Shown here in pieces: positions 29,260 through 37,082 of a stretch of 64,000 bases of DNA (the stretch's first letter is position 1; each line of letters opens with the position of its first letter). A program made the translations under genes and the position numbers. The notes beneath the pieces are model-generated. The model was not told where the DNA came from. It did not search any database and saw only the letters and a list, made by a program, of their open reading frames with translations. Origin of the DNA: DATMER01 sp040349255 (GTDB lineage: Bacteria; Acidobacteriota; Thermoanaerobaculia; Multivoradales; UBA5704); NCBI GenBank assembly GCA_040349255.1, contig JBEQUE010000017.1:1-64000 (forward strand), read 5' to 3'.

Positions 29260-30990
29260 ATGGCCAGGAACGCCCGCAGGAAGAGGAAACCGGAGCCGGC
29301 GCCGCAGAAGAGCGCGCCGGCTCGCGCTTTTCTCGGGTGGATCCTGCTCGCCGCGGCCCTCCTGCCGGTCCTCGTCTCCTGGTCGATCCGGGCGCACGGA
29401 TTCCTGCTCGACGACTTCGTGCTCTTCCAGACGAGCCCGTCCCTGTCCGACCCCGGCAGCATCGCGCGCGGCTTCCTGACCGACGTCGGGGCGCTGCGCA
29501 AGGGGACGGAGACGGTCATCAGCAGCTATTACCGGCCGGTCTTCCTGGCGCTCTCGACTCTCTGGTACCAGGTCGCCGGCGGCGATCCGGCCGGCTGGCA
29601 CACCGCGTCGCTCCTGCTCGCCGGTCTGATCGGCGCGCTGGCCTGCGGCTTCTTCCTACGACTGGGGCTTCCGCCGATCGTCGCCCTGCTCGCCTCGCTG
29701 GTCTACTCGCTCCATCCGTCTCACGTCAGCTCGGTGGCCTGGGCTTCGGGTCTCCAGGAGCTCCTCGCGGCGCTCTTCTCGCTCTGCGCCCTGCACGCGC
29801 TCCTGTCGTTCCGGAAGGGGGAACGGGGCCTCGTCCCGGCCGCGGTCTTCTACATCCTGGCCCTGCTGTCGAAGGAGGTGGCGATCGCGCTCCTGCCGTT
29901 CGTCGGCCTGTGGGCCGTGATCGAGAAGGACCGGCGGCTGGGGAGGGCGGCCGCCGTGCTGGCCGGCGTGACGGCTGTCTATCTGGCCGTCCGGATCGCG
30001 GTGCTCGGCGGTCTGGCCGTGCCGTCCGAAAGCGCACCCGGCTTCGCCACTTCGCTCCCGGCCGTGCCGGTGGCGCTCGCCACCTACCTGCGCCTCCTCG
30101 CTTGGCCGGTGGGCTTTTCCATCTTCCGGCCGGAGCGGCCCTTTCATGAGCTGCTCTCGGCGCCGGTCCTGATCTCGCTGGCGGCGCTCGCGATTCTGGC
30201 CGGGCTGGGGGTCTGGGCGGTCAGGAGGAAGAAGGAGCTCGCCTTGCCGCTCGTCTGGGTGGTGGTCTGGCTGCTGCCGGTGCTCAACCTGTGGGTGCTC
30301 CACCCGCAGTGGATGGTGACCGACCGGTACCTGTTCCTGCCGTCGCTCGCCCTGCCATGGCTTCTCGCCTTCGTCTTCCCGCCTCGCGTGCGGGGCGTGG
30401 TGCTCGGCGTTCTGGCGGTCTTCTTCGCCCTGCTCACGGTGCGCTATCAGGCGATCTTCCGCGACGAGCGCACCTTCATCGCGGCCATGGAGAAGGCCGA
30501 GCCTACCAGCCCGCTGGTCTTCGACGAGAAGGGCCGGCTCCTCCTCCAGGACGGCGACCGGGCCGGCGCGCGCGCCGCTTTCGCCCGGGCGGTGGAGCTC
30601 GACCCGATCGACCCCGCGGCGCTGGAGTCGCTCGCCGACCTGGAGTTGGAGCAGGGCGAGCTCGACGCCGCGGAGGAACACTATCGGAAGGCGCTCGTGG
30701 TGAGGCCCTACGCCAGCCGCGGCTTCAAGCTCGTGGCGCTCGCCAGGTCGCGGTCGGGGCAGCGCGAACGGGCGGGAGCCCTGATCGACGAGTCGGTCCG
30801 GCGCTGGCCGGAGGACTTCCAGGTCCAGCTCCTGCACGCGGTCTTCCTTGGCGCGGCCGGCGAGCGGGAGAAGGCCCGAGCCGCGTTCGAGGCCGCCCGC
30901 CGGCTCCGACCCGACGACCCTGCCGTGGCCGGCGGGTTCGACGAGGCGCTGGCGCGGATGATGGCGACGATCTCGTCGCCTGGTGGATAG
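29260..30990 (+). CDS. Multi-pass membrane glycosyltransferase-like protein with C-terminal TPRs
   Basis: 576 residues. After a basic N-terminus, about ten to eleven helices span residues 22-390. The first loop has GFLLDDFVLF, the Asp-Asp motif of GT-C (PMT/TMTC-like) glycosyltransferases. SLHPSHVSSVAWASGLQELL matches the conserved loop of TMTC proteins. Residues about 410-570 hold TPR repeats (RAGARAAFARAVELDP, GELDAAEEHYRKAL). It probably transfers a sugar from a lipid carrier to an exported protein. TAGTCT at 29244-29249 is a possible -10. Confidence 0.75.
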   Translation: MARNARRKRKPEPAPQKSAPARAFLGWILLAAALLPVLVSWSIRAHGFLLDDFVLFQTSPSLSDPGSIARGFLTDVGALRKGTETVISSYYRPVFLALSTLWYQVAGGDPAGWHTASLLLAGLIGALACGFFLRLGLPPIVALLASLVYSLHPSHVSSVAWASGLQELLAALFSLCALHALLSFRKGERGLVPAAVFYILALLSKEVAIALLPFVGLWAVIEKDRRLGRAAAVLAGVTAVYLAVRIAVLGGLAVPSESAPGFATSLPAVPVALATYLRLLAWPVGFSIFRPERPFHELLSAPVLISLAALAILAGLGVWAVRRKKELALPLVWVVVWLLPVLNLWVLHPQWMVTDRYLFLPSLALPWLLAFVFPPRVRGVVLGVLAVFFALLTVRYQAIFRDERTFIAAMEKAEPTSPLVFDEKGRLLLQDGDRAGARAAFARAVELDPIDPAALESLADLELEQGELDAAEEHYRKALVVRPYASRGFKLVALARSRSGQRERAGALIDESVRRWPEDFQVQLLHAVFLGAAGEREKARAAFEAARRLRPDDPAVAGGFDEALARMMATISSPGG

Positions 30991-31040
30991 GACGAGAGAT
31001 ATGATGCCGGCATGAAGCCGTTTGCGAGAGGAGATGAAAG

Positions 31041-31421
31041 GTGGACCGCTCCCAGGACTGGCTGAGACAGGCCGAGCGGGACCTCGAGCAGGCGAGTGCG
31101 TCGCGTGCGGATGAGCGTCATGAATGGGCCTGCTTCGCCGCCCAGCAGGCGGCGGAGAAGGGGGTGAAGGCCCTCCACCTCCATCATGGCCAGGAGGCCT
31201 GGGGCCACGTAGTGGCACGCCTGCTCGCAGAGCTTCCGGTGGAGGTGGAGCGGTTGCTCATCGAGAAGGCGAAGGTGCTCGACAACTTCTATGTCGGCAC
31301 GCGCTATCCCGACGGACACCCTGAGGGTCCGCCGTTCGAGCACTACGGGGAGATTCAAAGCGGGGAGGCGATCCGCTATGCCAGTGAGATCCTTGAGTTC
31401 GTCCGTACTCAGGTGGCCTGA
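31041..31421 (+). CDS. HEPN-domain protein (putative toxin)
   Basis: 126 residues from GTG 31041 with GGAGATGAAAG upstream. The helical bundle carries the HEPN pattern: WLRQAERDLEQA near the start, CFAAQQAAEKGVKALH in the middle and FYVGTRYPDG (Arg88) near the end. An Arg-x4-His spacing (Arg88, His93) fits the general HEPN RNase motif, but the Tyr normally two residues after the His is absent. It overlaps the downstream nucleotidyltransferase gene by 44 bases, the usual order for HEPN/MNT modules, where HEPN is the RNase-type toxin. Confidence 0.8.
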   Translation: MDRSQDWLRQAERDLEQASASRADERHEWACFAAQQAAEKGVKALHLHHGQEAWGHVVARLLAELPVEVERLLIEKAKVLDNFYVGTRYPDGHPEGPPFEHYGEIQSGEAIRYASEILEFVRTQVA

Positions 31422-31734
31422 CCGCCGCGAGGTGGAGCGGCGGACCTCGGAATGGGCCGCTCTGGAGGGAGACCGCCATCCGGGTCTTCTTCGTCTCGGC
31501 TACTTCGGCTCCTATGCCCGCGGTGACGCGGGAGTCGGCAGCGATCTCGATCTGGTCGCCGTGATCGAGTCCTCGCCGGAGCCCTTCGAGCGGCGCGCGG
31601 CCTCCTGGGACCTCAGCTCTCTGCCGGTACCAGCCGAGTTGCTCGTCTACACGCGCCAGGAGTGGGACGATCTGCAGCAGGGAGGTGGCCGCTTCGCGCG
31701 GACTCTTCAGCAGCAAGCCCGCTGGCTACGCTGA
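31378..31734 (+). CDS. MNT-type nucleotidyltransferase (putative antitoxin)
   Basis: 118 residues from ATG 31378, preceded by GGGGAGG. The nucleotidyltransferase signature is intact: GYFGSYARGD (residues 41-50) followed by GSDLDLV with Asp56 and Asp58. In known HEPN/MNT pairs such a protein neutralises the toxin by adding AMP to it. The 44-base overlap with the HEPN gene implies coupled translation. The only following DNA is a short spacer and then the second degenerate array. Confidence 0.8.
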   Translation: MPVRSLSSSVLRWPDRREVERRTSEWAALEGDRHPGLLRLGYFGSYARGDAGVGSDLDLVAVIESSPEPFERRAASWDLSSLPVPAELLVYTRQEWDDLQQGGGRFARTLQQQARWLR

Positions 31735-31874
31735 CGACCGACCCCGGCTTTGCGGCAGGATTGACCCTATGCCGCCACGACCCTCTGATATTCTTCAGCG
31801 AGCTTGTTCAGCACCATCCGCCGGAGTGGCTCTCCCGCGCCGGTGGCAGGTGGCCACTGGTGCGCGAGCATCTG

Positions 31875-32160
31875 GCCTGTTGAGAAAGTCCGGCAGTTCT
31901 CAGCCAAATCCACTGTTTTCTCAGCCAATTACACGTCATTCGCTGAGACAGAAGGCCGATCTGCTGCGACAGCGCCTTGATCTGCTGCGGAACGAAATCC
32001 GATGGCAGAGAATCACTGATCATCTGCTGAGAATCTCCTACAGTTCGCTGAGACTCTGCTATGATCCGCTGAGAATCGCGGGCGATCTTCACCCGAGGAA
32101 GGCGTTTCCGCTGAGAGCTGCGTGGTTGTCTCAGCGGAAAAGCCCGGTTTCCCGGCAGCC
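31875..32160 (+). repeat. Degenerate tandem array, about 13 units, exact 21-bp period
   Basis: Units begin at 31875, 31896, 31917, 31938, 31959, 31980, 32001, 32022, 32043, 32064, 32085, 32106 and 32127, with no indels. The core is ATCYGCTGAGAATC. The cores at 31896, 31917 and 32127 are inverted (TCTCAGC instead of GCTGAGA) yet keep the 21-bp register. The sequence is unrelated to the array at 16567. The array ends 15 bases before the start codon of the next gene, so it occupies that gene's upstream region. The gap 31735-31874 before it holds nothing certain. Confidence 0.9.
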
Positions 32161-32175
32161 AAAACGGAGGGCGCC

Positions 32176-32676
32176 ATGAACGAGGGACGATCGATCGCCG
32201 AGGTGTTGTCGAGCCTGGAGGCGCAGGCCGCGTTCCACCGGGAGCGCGAGGCGTTCCACGCCGCCGAGGTGGCGCTGCACGAGGAGCAGCGGAGCGCGCA
32301 CGCCGCAGAGCTGTCGGAGATCGCCCGGCGACTGGAGCAGTTCCGCGCCGCCGCCGGAGAGGCGCTCGATTTCGCGGACCGCGCCGTCCCGATCCCCGCG
32401 CCGGAGGAAGCCGATTTCGGCCCGGCCTCGCGGCCCGACGTGAGCCGCCTGGTCGACCTGATGCTGCAGACCAAGGGCGCCCGCGAGCGCTTCGGCCCGG
32501 CCACGCTGACGAAGGAGATCAACCTCCGCTTCCGCGACCGCCTGCGCCGGCCGGTCTCCGGCGGCCAGATCTCCGTACTGCTCCGGCGCCTGAGCGAGAA
32601 GGGGAAGATCCATCTCGTCCGCCGCGGCCGGCCTCACTGGGAGGCGCTGTACGTGAAGGAGAAGGAAGAGACCTAG
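32176..32676 (+). CDS. Coiled-coil plus winged-helix protein, putative DNA binder
   Basis: 166 residues from ATG 32176 with ACGGAGG upstream. Residues 15-60 form a heptad coiled coil in which His recurs every seven residues (21, 28, 35, 42). Residues about 88-160 look like a winged helix (GPATLTKEINLRFRDRL, GGQISVLLRRLSEKGKIHLV). No named family was recognised. Its promoter region is the 21-bp repeat array, so it is the natural candidate for a protein that binds those repeats; this is inference. It ends with a 4-base tail-to-tail overlap with the MFS gene. Confidence 0.65.
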   Translation: MNEGRSIAEVLSSLEAQAAFHREREAFHAAEVALHEEQRSAHAAELSEIARRLEQFRAAAGEALDFADRAVPIPAPEEADFGPASRPDVSRLVDLMLQTKGARERFGPATLTKEINLRFRDRLRRPVSGGQISVLLRRLSEKGKIHLVRRGRPHWEALYVKEKEET

Positions 32677-34262
32677 CGCTCCCCGATCCCGGTCACACCC
32701 ACGAGGTGCTCCACCTCCTGCGGACCGGGGCCGAGGTGGAAGGAGCCGGCGCGCCGGCGGATCTCCTCGTCGGCGACCGTGACCCGTTCGCGGTGGCGCA
32801 GGTGCTCCATCCAGGACGCCATCAGGAACATCTCGGCGTAGCGGCCGGGACCGGCGGCGTCCGAGAACAGGCCCCACTGCATGGCGCCGGCGCGCAGGCG
32901 CACACGGCGAAGGTCGTCCATGACGGCCGCGAACTCGGCGGCGCGCCCCGGGTCGATCTGGTAGCGCAGCAACACCAGGATCGGGCCTTGATCCGGCTCC
33001 AGGTCGTCGAAGCTGGCCCGCGGCGCGGGCCACTGGCGGGACGGCGCCAGGTTGAGCCCCTCGCCCGAGCGCAGATGGATGCGGTAGGTCAGGAGCAATC
33101 CGACCACCAGGCCGATCGCGGAGATCAGGAGCGCACGGGCGATGCCGATGCGGTCGGCCACCGCGCCCCAGAGCGCGCTGCCGCCGGCCAGGCCGCCGAA
33201 GATGAACAGCATGTAGACCGAGAGCGCCCGGCCGCGCACCCAGGAGGGCACCAGGGTCTGGATCGCCACGTTCAGGCTGGAGAGGAGGGACAGCCAGGCG
33301 CCGCCGGCGAGGAGCATGGCGGCGAAGAGCAGCCAGAAGACTTTGAGATAACCGAGCGCGAGCACCCCGCCCGCGAAGACCAGGGTGGCCGCGGCCACGA
33401 CGAGGTCGGTGGAGCCCGAGCGGTTGAGGCGGGGGAGCACGAAGGCGCCGGCCACCGCGCCGATCCCCAGGGCTCCCAGGAGGAGGCCGTAGCCGGCCGG
33501 ACCGCGGCCGAGGTTCTTCGCCACCAGCGGCAGGAACGCCCAGAGCGAGCTGGCGCAGGTCACGAACACCGCGCCGCGCAGGACCACCGCCAGCACCTCC
33601 GGCGAGTGGCGCACGTAGCGCACGCCGGTTCGCATGGCGCCGAAGAACCGCTCCGCCGGCAGGACGGACGTTCCCGGCGGGCGCTCCCAGCGGAAGAGAA
33701 CCAGCAGGACGCCCAGGAAGGAGAGGGCGTTGAGCAGGAAGTTGACCTCGGCGCCGGCCGCGGCGACCAGCAGGCCGCCGATCGCCGGACCCGCGGCGCG
33801 GGCGAGGTTGAAGCCCACGCTGCCGAGCGAGATCGCGGCCGGCAGGTCCTCGCGCGGCACGATCTCCGGGATGATCGCCTGCCAGGCCGGCTGGTTGAGC
33901 GCCGCCCCGAGGCCGAGGAGGGCGGTGAACAGGAGCAGCGACCAGGGCCCGATGCGGCCGGCGAACGTCGCGATGCTCAGGCCGGCGGCGGCGATCGTCA
34001 TCCAGGTCTGGGTGACGAGGAGGATGCGGCGGCGGTCCACCACGTCGGCCAGGGCGCCGGCCGGCAGCGAGAGCAGGAACATGGGCAGGCTGGTGGCAGC
34101 CTGGACGAGAGCCACCATGGCGGCCGAGGGGGAGAGGGACGTCATCAGCCACGCCGCGCCCACGCTCTGGAGCCAGGTGCCGATGTTCGACGCCACGGTG
34201 GCGATCCACAGCGAGCGGAACATCGCGTGGCGCAGCGGGCGCCACGGAGACGGCCGGCTCAA
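32673..34262 (-). CDS. MFS transporter (MFS_3 / EntS-like) with C-terminal ABM-like domain
   Basis: 529 residues. Twelve membrane helices span about residues 15-400, starting RPSPWRPLRHAMFRSLW as in the transmembrane-secretion-effector branch of MFS that includes the siderophore exporter EntS. Residues about 425-529 form a soluble ferredoxin-like antibiotic-biosynthesis-monooxygenase fold (VLLRYQIDPGRAAEFAAVM ... MASWMEHLRHRERVT), a known fusion in this branch. No siderophore genes are near, so the substrate is open. It overlaps the upstream gene by ATGA, so both are made from one message. Confidence 0.8.
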   Translation of the reverse strand: MSRPSPWRPLRHAMFRSLWIATVASNIGTWLQSVGAAWLMTSLSPSAAMVALVQAATSLPMFLLSLPAGALADVVDRRRILLVTQTWMTIAAAGLSIATFAGRIGPWSLLLFTALLGLGAALNQPAWQAIIPEIVPREDLPAAISLGSVGFNLARAAGPAIGGLLVAAAGAEVNFLLNALSFLGVLLVLFRWERPPGTSVLPAERFFGAMRTGVRYVRHSPEVLAVVLRGAVFVTCASSLWAFLPLVAKNLGRGPAGYGLLLGALGIGAVAGAFVLPRLNRSGSTDLVVAAATLVFAGGVLALGYLKVFWLLFAAMLLAGGAWLSLLSSLNVAIQTLVPSWVRGRALSVYMLFIFGGLAGGSALWGAVADRIGIARALLISAIGLVVGLLLTYRIHLRSGEGLNLAPSRQWPAPRASFDDLEPDQGPILVLLRYQIDPGRAAEFAAVMDDLRRVRLRAGAMQWGLFSDAAGPGRYAEMFLMASWMEHLRHRERVTVADEEIRRRAGSFHLGPGPQEVEHLVGVTGIGER

Positions 34263-34624
34263 CTCTCCGTCCCTGGCTCGGGAGTCGGACCGTTCCGCCG
34301 GGCCTGCTGTTCGAGGGCCAGCTCGTAGGAACGGGCGAGCAGGCTCACGGCCTGCTCCACGTCCTCCTCCTCGCGCAGGTAGAAGCTGACCCAGCCGCTC
34401 TGCGGGAGCAGGTGGTGCGGCCGGGCCAGGCCGGCCGAGACCAGCTCCTCCCGCACCCGCTTCGGGAAGGCGATGTCGAGCATGTGGTCGCCGTGGATGT
34501 GGCCGACCTCCCGGTTGCCCAGCCGGTACTCGACGCCGCCGAACCGGTGCGGGTGGGCCTCCACGCCCGGCCAGGCCAGGACCCGCTCCTCGATCCGCTT
34601 GCTCGCTCCGGGGACGCCAGGCAT
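34259..34624 (-). CDS. DUF5519 / luciferase-domain-like small protein
   Basis: 121 residues. The pattern ERVLAWPGVEAHPHRFGGVE, then REVGHIHGD and LAEPHHLLPQSGW-like text (LARPHHLLPQSGWVSFYLR) is that of the DUF5519 family, whose role is unknown. It is soluble, with no signal peptide. The stop overlaps the MFS start by four bases. Confidence 0.7.
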   Translation of the reverse strand: MPGVPGASKRIEERVLAWPGVEAHPHRFGGVEYRLGNREVGHIHGDHMLDIAFPKRVREELVSAGLARPHHLLPQSGWVSFYLREEEDVEQAVSLLARSYELALEQQARRNGPTPEPGTES

Positions 34625-34653
34625 GCCTCCCTCCTTCCTCTCTCCGTCAGAGC

Positions 34654-36243
34654 CTACACCGCCGGCAGCCGGACCTCGAAGCGCGCGCCGCCGTCGGGCC
34701 GGTTCCGGACGGCGATGGAGCCGCCGTAGCCGTCCACGATCGCCTTCACGATGGCGAGCCCGAGGCCGGTGTGCCCGTTCCGGTCACCGCGGTCCCCCGG
34801 CCCGTCCGGGCGCCAGGTGAAGAAGCGATCGAAGATCCGCCCGAGGTGAGACTCGGGAATCCCGGGGCCGCGGTCGTCCACGGTCACGAGCGCCAGGCCG
34901 TCCTCCCGGCCGACGCGGACCTCGACGGCCTCGCTGGCGGGCGAGAAGCTGGCCGCGTTGTCGAGCAGGTTCTCGATCACCTGGGTCAGGCGCTCGGGCG
35001 AGGCGCGCACGACGATGCGCTCCGGAGCCCGGTGGAGATTGAATTTCACGGCATTGTCGGCGCGCAGACATCGGCTCTCGACCACCTCGCGCAGCAGCGC
35101 GTCGAGCGCCACGGGTCGGGCCTCCTCGGCGTCGAGCCGGGCGTCGATCTCGGTGACCTCGCGCACGCCGGAGAGCAGGCCCTCCATGCGCGCCACCTCC
35201 TTCTGGACCACGGCGAGGAAGCGCCCGCGGTCCGCCGGGTCCTCGACCTCGGCCAGCAGCTCGGTGGCGGAGCGGACGGCGGCGAGCGGGTTCTTGAGCT
35301 CGTGCGAGACGTCCGAGGCGAAGGACTCGATGAAGGCGAGGTGGGCCTCCAGGCGGCGGGTCAGCTCCTCCAGGGCGCGGGCGAGGTCGCCGATCTCGTC
35401 CCTCCGGCGCGAGCCGCGGAAGCGCCCGCGCAGCCGGCCCCGGCGGTCGAGGAGGTCGCTGGCCTCGTCGCGCAGGCGCCGGAGCGGGCGCGCGATCGTG
35501 GTCGAGACCAGGAAAGTGAGCACGACCGCCGCCGCCACCGAAGCGAGGAAGACCCGGAAGATGCCGAGCCGCACCTCGTAGAGCGCGCCCAGGAGGCGGA
35601 GAGTGGACTGCGAGACCAGCACCGCGCCGACCACCCTGCCGTCGTTCCGCACCGGGATGGCCGAGTAGAGGGTGAGGGAGCGCTGTCCTCGGGTGCGCCG
35701 GGTCGTCGCGCCGTAGCGGCCGGCGAGCGCGGCCCGCACCTCGGAACCGAGGACCGGCCGGCCCGGGTGGTCGTAGAAGCTCTCCGGCGGCTCGGGCTGC
35801 GGCGCTCCGAGGACCCGCTTCACCTGCTGCGGCAGGCCGTACAGCCAGGCGCCGACCCGGTAGGCCGGGCTCTGCCGGACACCCCGGGGAGCGGGGGAGA
35901 CCTCGCGCGGCGACGTCGAGGCCGAAGCCGGGTCCGGAGCGCGGCGCGGGCCGAACGAGGCGGAGTCGGCCAGGAGGGCGCCGCCGGGACCGAGGATGCG
36001 CAGCCGGGCCTCGGTGCGCCGGTCGAGCCGCCGGAGGAGGCTCCCGGCCTTGTCGCGGTCGAGATCGCCCCGGTCGGACAGGGCCGCGGCCAGGTGGCGG
36101 CCCTGCTGGACCATCGCCCTCTCCTGGGCTTCCAGCAGCTCGCGCTCGTAGACGTCCAGATAGAGGAAACCGGCCGCCGGCAGGAACACCAGCAGCACGT
36201 TGAAGAGCAGGAGCCGGAGCGGGATGCCGGTCAGGAAGCGCAA
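34654..36243 (-). CDS. creC: Sensor histidine kinase, CreC/ChvG-like
   Basis: 529 residues. Two membrane helices (about 8-25 and 228-250) flank a large periplasmic domain of about 200 residues. A HAMP domain follows, then H-box FASDVSHELKNPLAAVRS, N-box VIENLLDNAASFSP and G-boxes VDDRGPGIP and HTGLGLAIVKAIVDGYGG. The start is TTG, one base after the regulator's stop. The regulator upstream and creD divergently placed point to a CreBC system; the long periplasmic domain also recalls ChvG. The signal is not readable from sequence. Confidence 0.8.
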   Translation of the reverse strand: MRFLTGIPLRLLLFNVLLVFLPAAGFLYLDVYERELLEAQERAMVQQGRHLAAALSDRGDLDRDKAGSLLRRLDRRTEARLRILGPGGALLADSASFGPRRAPDPASASTSPREVSPAPRGVRQSPAYRVGAWLYGLPQQVKRVLGAPQPEPPESFYDHPGRPVLGSEVRAALAGRYGATTRRTRGQRSLTLYSAIPVRNDGRVVGAVLVSQSTLRLLGALYEVRLGIFRVFLASVAAAVVLTFLVSTTIARPLRRLRDEASDLLDRRGRLRGRFRGSRRRDEIGDLARALEELTRRLEAHLAFIESFASDVSHELKNPLAAVRSATELLAEVEDPADRGRFLAVVQKEVARMEGLLSGVREVTEIDARLDAEEARPVALDALLREVVESRCLRADNAVKFNLHRAPERIVVRASPERLTQVIENLLDNAASFSPASEAVEVRVGREDGLALVTVDDRGPGIPESHLGRIFDRFFTWRPDGPGDRGDRNGHTGLGLAIVKAIVDGYGGSIAVRNRPDGGARFEVRLPAV

Positions 36244-36244
36244 G

Positions 36245-36943
36245 TCAGGCCGGCCTCCACCGGTACCCGAGACCGTAGACCGTCTCGACCGCGTCGAAGG
36301 CGGGGTCGGTCTCGGTCAGCTTGCGGCGCAGCCTCTTGATGTGGCTGTCGATGGTGCGGTCGCTCACGTAGGCGTCGTGCGGATAGCCCTCCTGGAGGAG
36401 CTGCGCCCGGCTCTTCACATGGCCGGGATGGCGGGCGAGCGCGTGGAGGAGGGTGAACTCGGTGACCGTGAGCGGCACGGGAGAGCCGTTCCAGAACGCC
36501 TGGTAGCGCCGCAGGTCGAGGCGCAGGCGGCCGACCTCGACGATGCGCTCCTCGCTCCCTTCCGGCGGCTCGTCGCGCAGGGCGGCGCGCCGCAGGAGGA
36601 CCTTGACCCGGGCCAGGAGCTCGCGCATCGAGAACGGCTTGCAGAGATAGTCGTCGGCCCCCAGCTCCAGGCCGAGGACGCGGTCGAGCTCCTCGTCCTT
36701 CGAGGTCAGGAAGAGGATGGGCAGGCGCTCGGAGAGCGCGCGCAGCCGGCGGCAGAGCTCGAGCCCGTCCATCCGGGGCATGAGGATGTCGAGGATGACG
36801 AGGTCCGGCAGCCCCTGCTCGAAGCTCCGCCAGGCGGCGAGGCCGTCCGGGAACGGCTCCACCCGGTAGCCCTCGCGGCGCAGGGCGAAGCCCACCGTCT
36901 CCCGGAGGCTCTCCTCGTCGTCCACCAGTCCGATCAGGGCCAT
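36245..36943 (-). CDS. creB: OmpR-family response regulator, CreB-like
   Basis: 232 residues from ATG 36943. The receiver domain has the acidic pair in VDDEES, the phosphorylation site in LVILDILMPRMDG, Thr in LFLTSKD and Lys in LCKPFS. The C-terminal winged helix (about 135-230) has VSDRTIDSHIKRLRRKL and TVYGLGYRW, typical of OmpR/PhoB regulators. It is co-transcribed with the kinase and divergent from creD, which is the usual CreB target. Confidence 0.85.
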   Translation of the reverse strand: MALIGLVDDEESLRETVGFALRREGYRVEPFPDGLAAWRSFEQGLPDLVILDILMPRMDGLELCRRLRALSERLPILFLTSKDEELDRVLGLELGADDYLCKPFSMRELLARVKVLLRRAALRDEPPEGSEERIVEVGRLRLDLRRYQAFWNGSPVPLTVTEFTLLHALARHPGHVKSRAQLLQEGYPHDAYVSDRTIDSHIKRLRRKLTETDPAFDAVETVYGLGYRWRPA

Positions 36944-36982
36944 GGCGGCAATGTACTCCAACCCGGGGCCGCGGGAACGGTT

Positions 36983-36998
36983 GCCACAATTCCGCCAC
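36983..36998 (+). promoter_or_regulatory. Possible regulator-binding direct repeat before creD
   Basis: GCCAC occurs at 36983-36987 and again at 36994-36998, 11 bp apart, within TTGCCACAATTCCGCCAC. OmpR-family regulators bind direct repeats with about this spacing. It lies in the divergent creB/creD gap. It does not match the enterobacterial cre-box sequence. Confidence 0.25.
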
Positions 36999-37082
36999 GA
37001 TCCGGTCCCTTCTTTCCCCGGTTCCGCCCTGACGGCGCCCTACCCGGGCGGTCTACTGCCCTCCATCAAGGAGGAGATCGAG

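Noticed and set aside
31299..31350. Standard RX4-6HXY active site in the HEPN protein
   Set aside because: Arg88 and His93 have suitable spacing, but the Tyr after His is missing and TRYPDG is also found in relatives without the His, so the match may be accidental.
31735..31874. Remnant of a minus-strand gene (a short frame ending MVLNKLAEEYQRVVAA)
   Set aside because: Only about 20 residues look protein-like and no family could be named, so it is not reported as a pseudogene.
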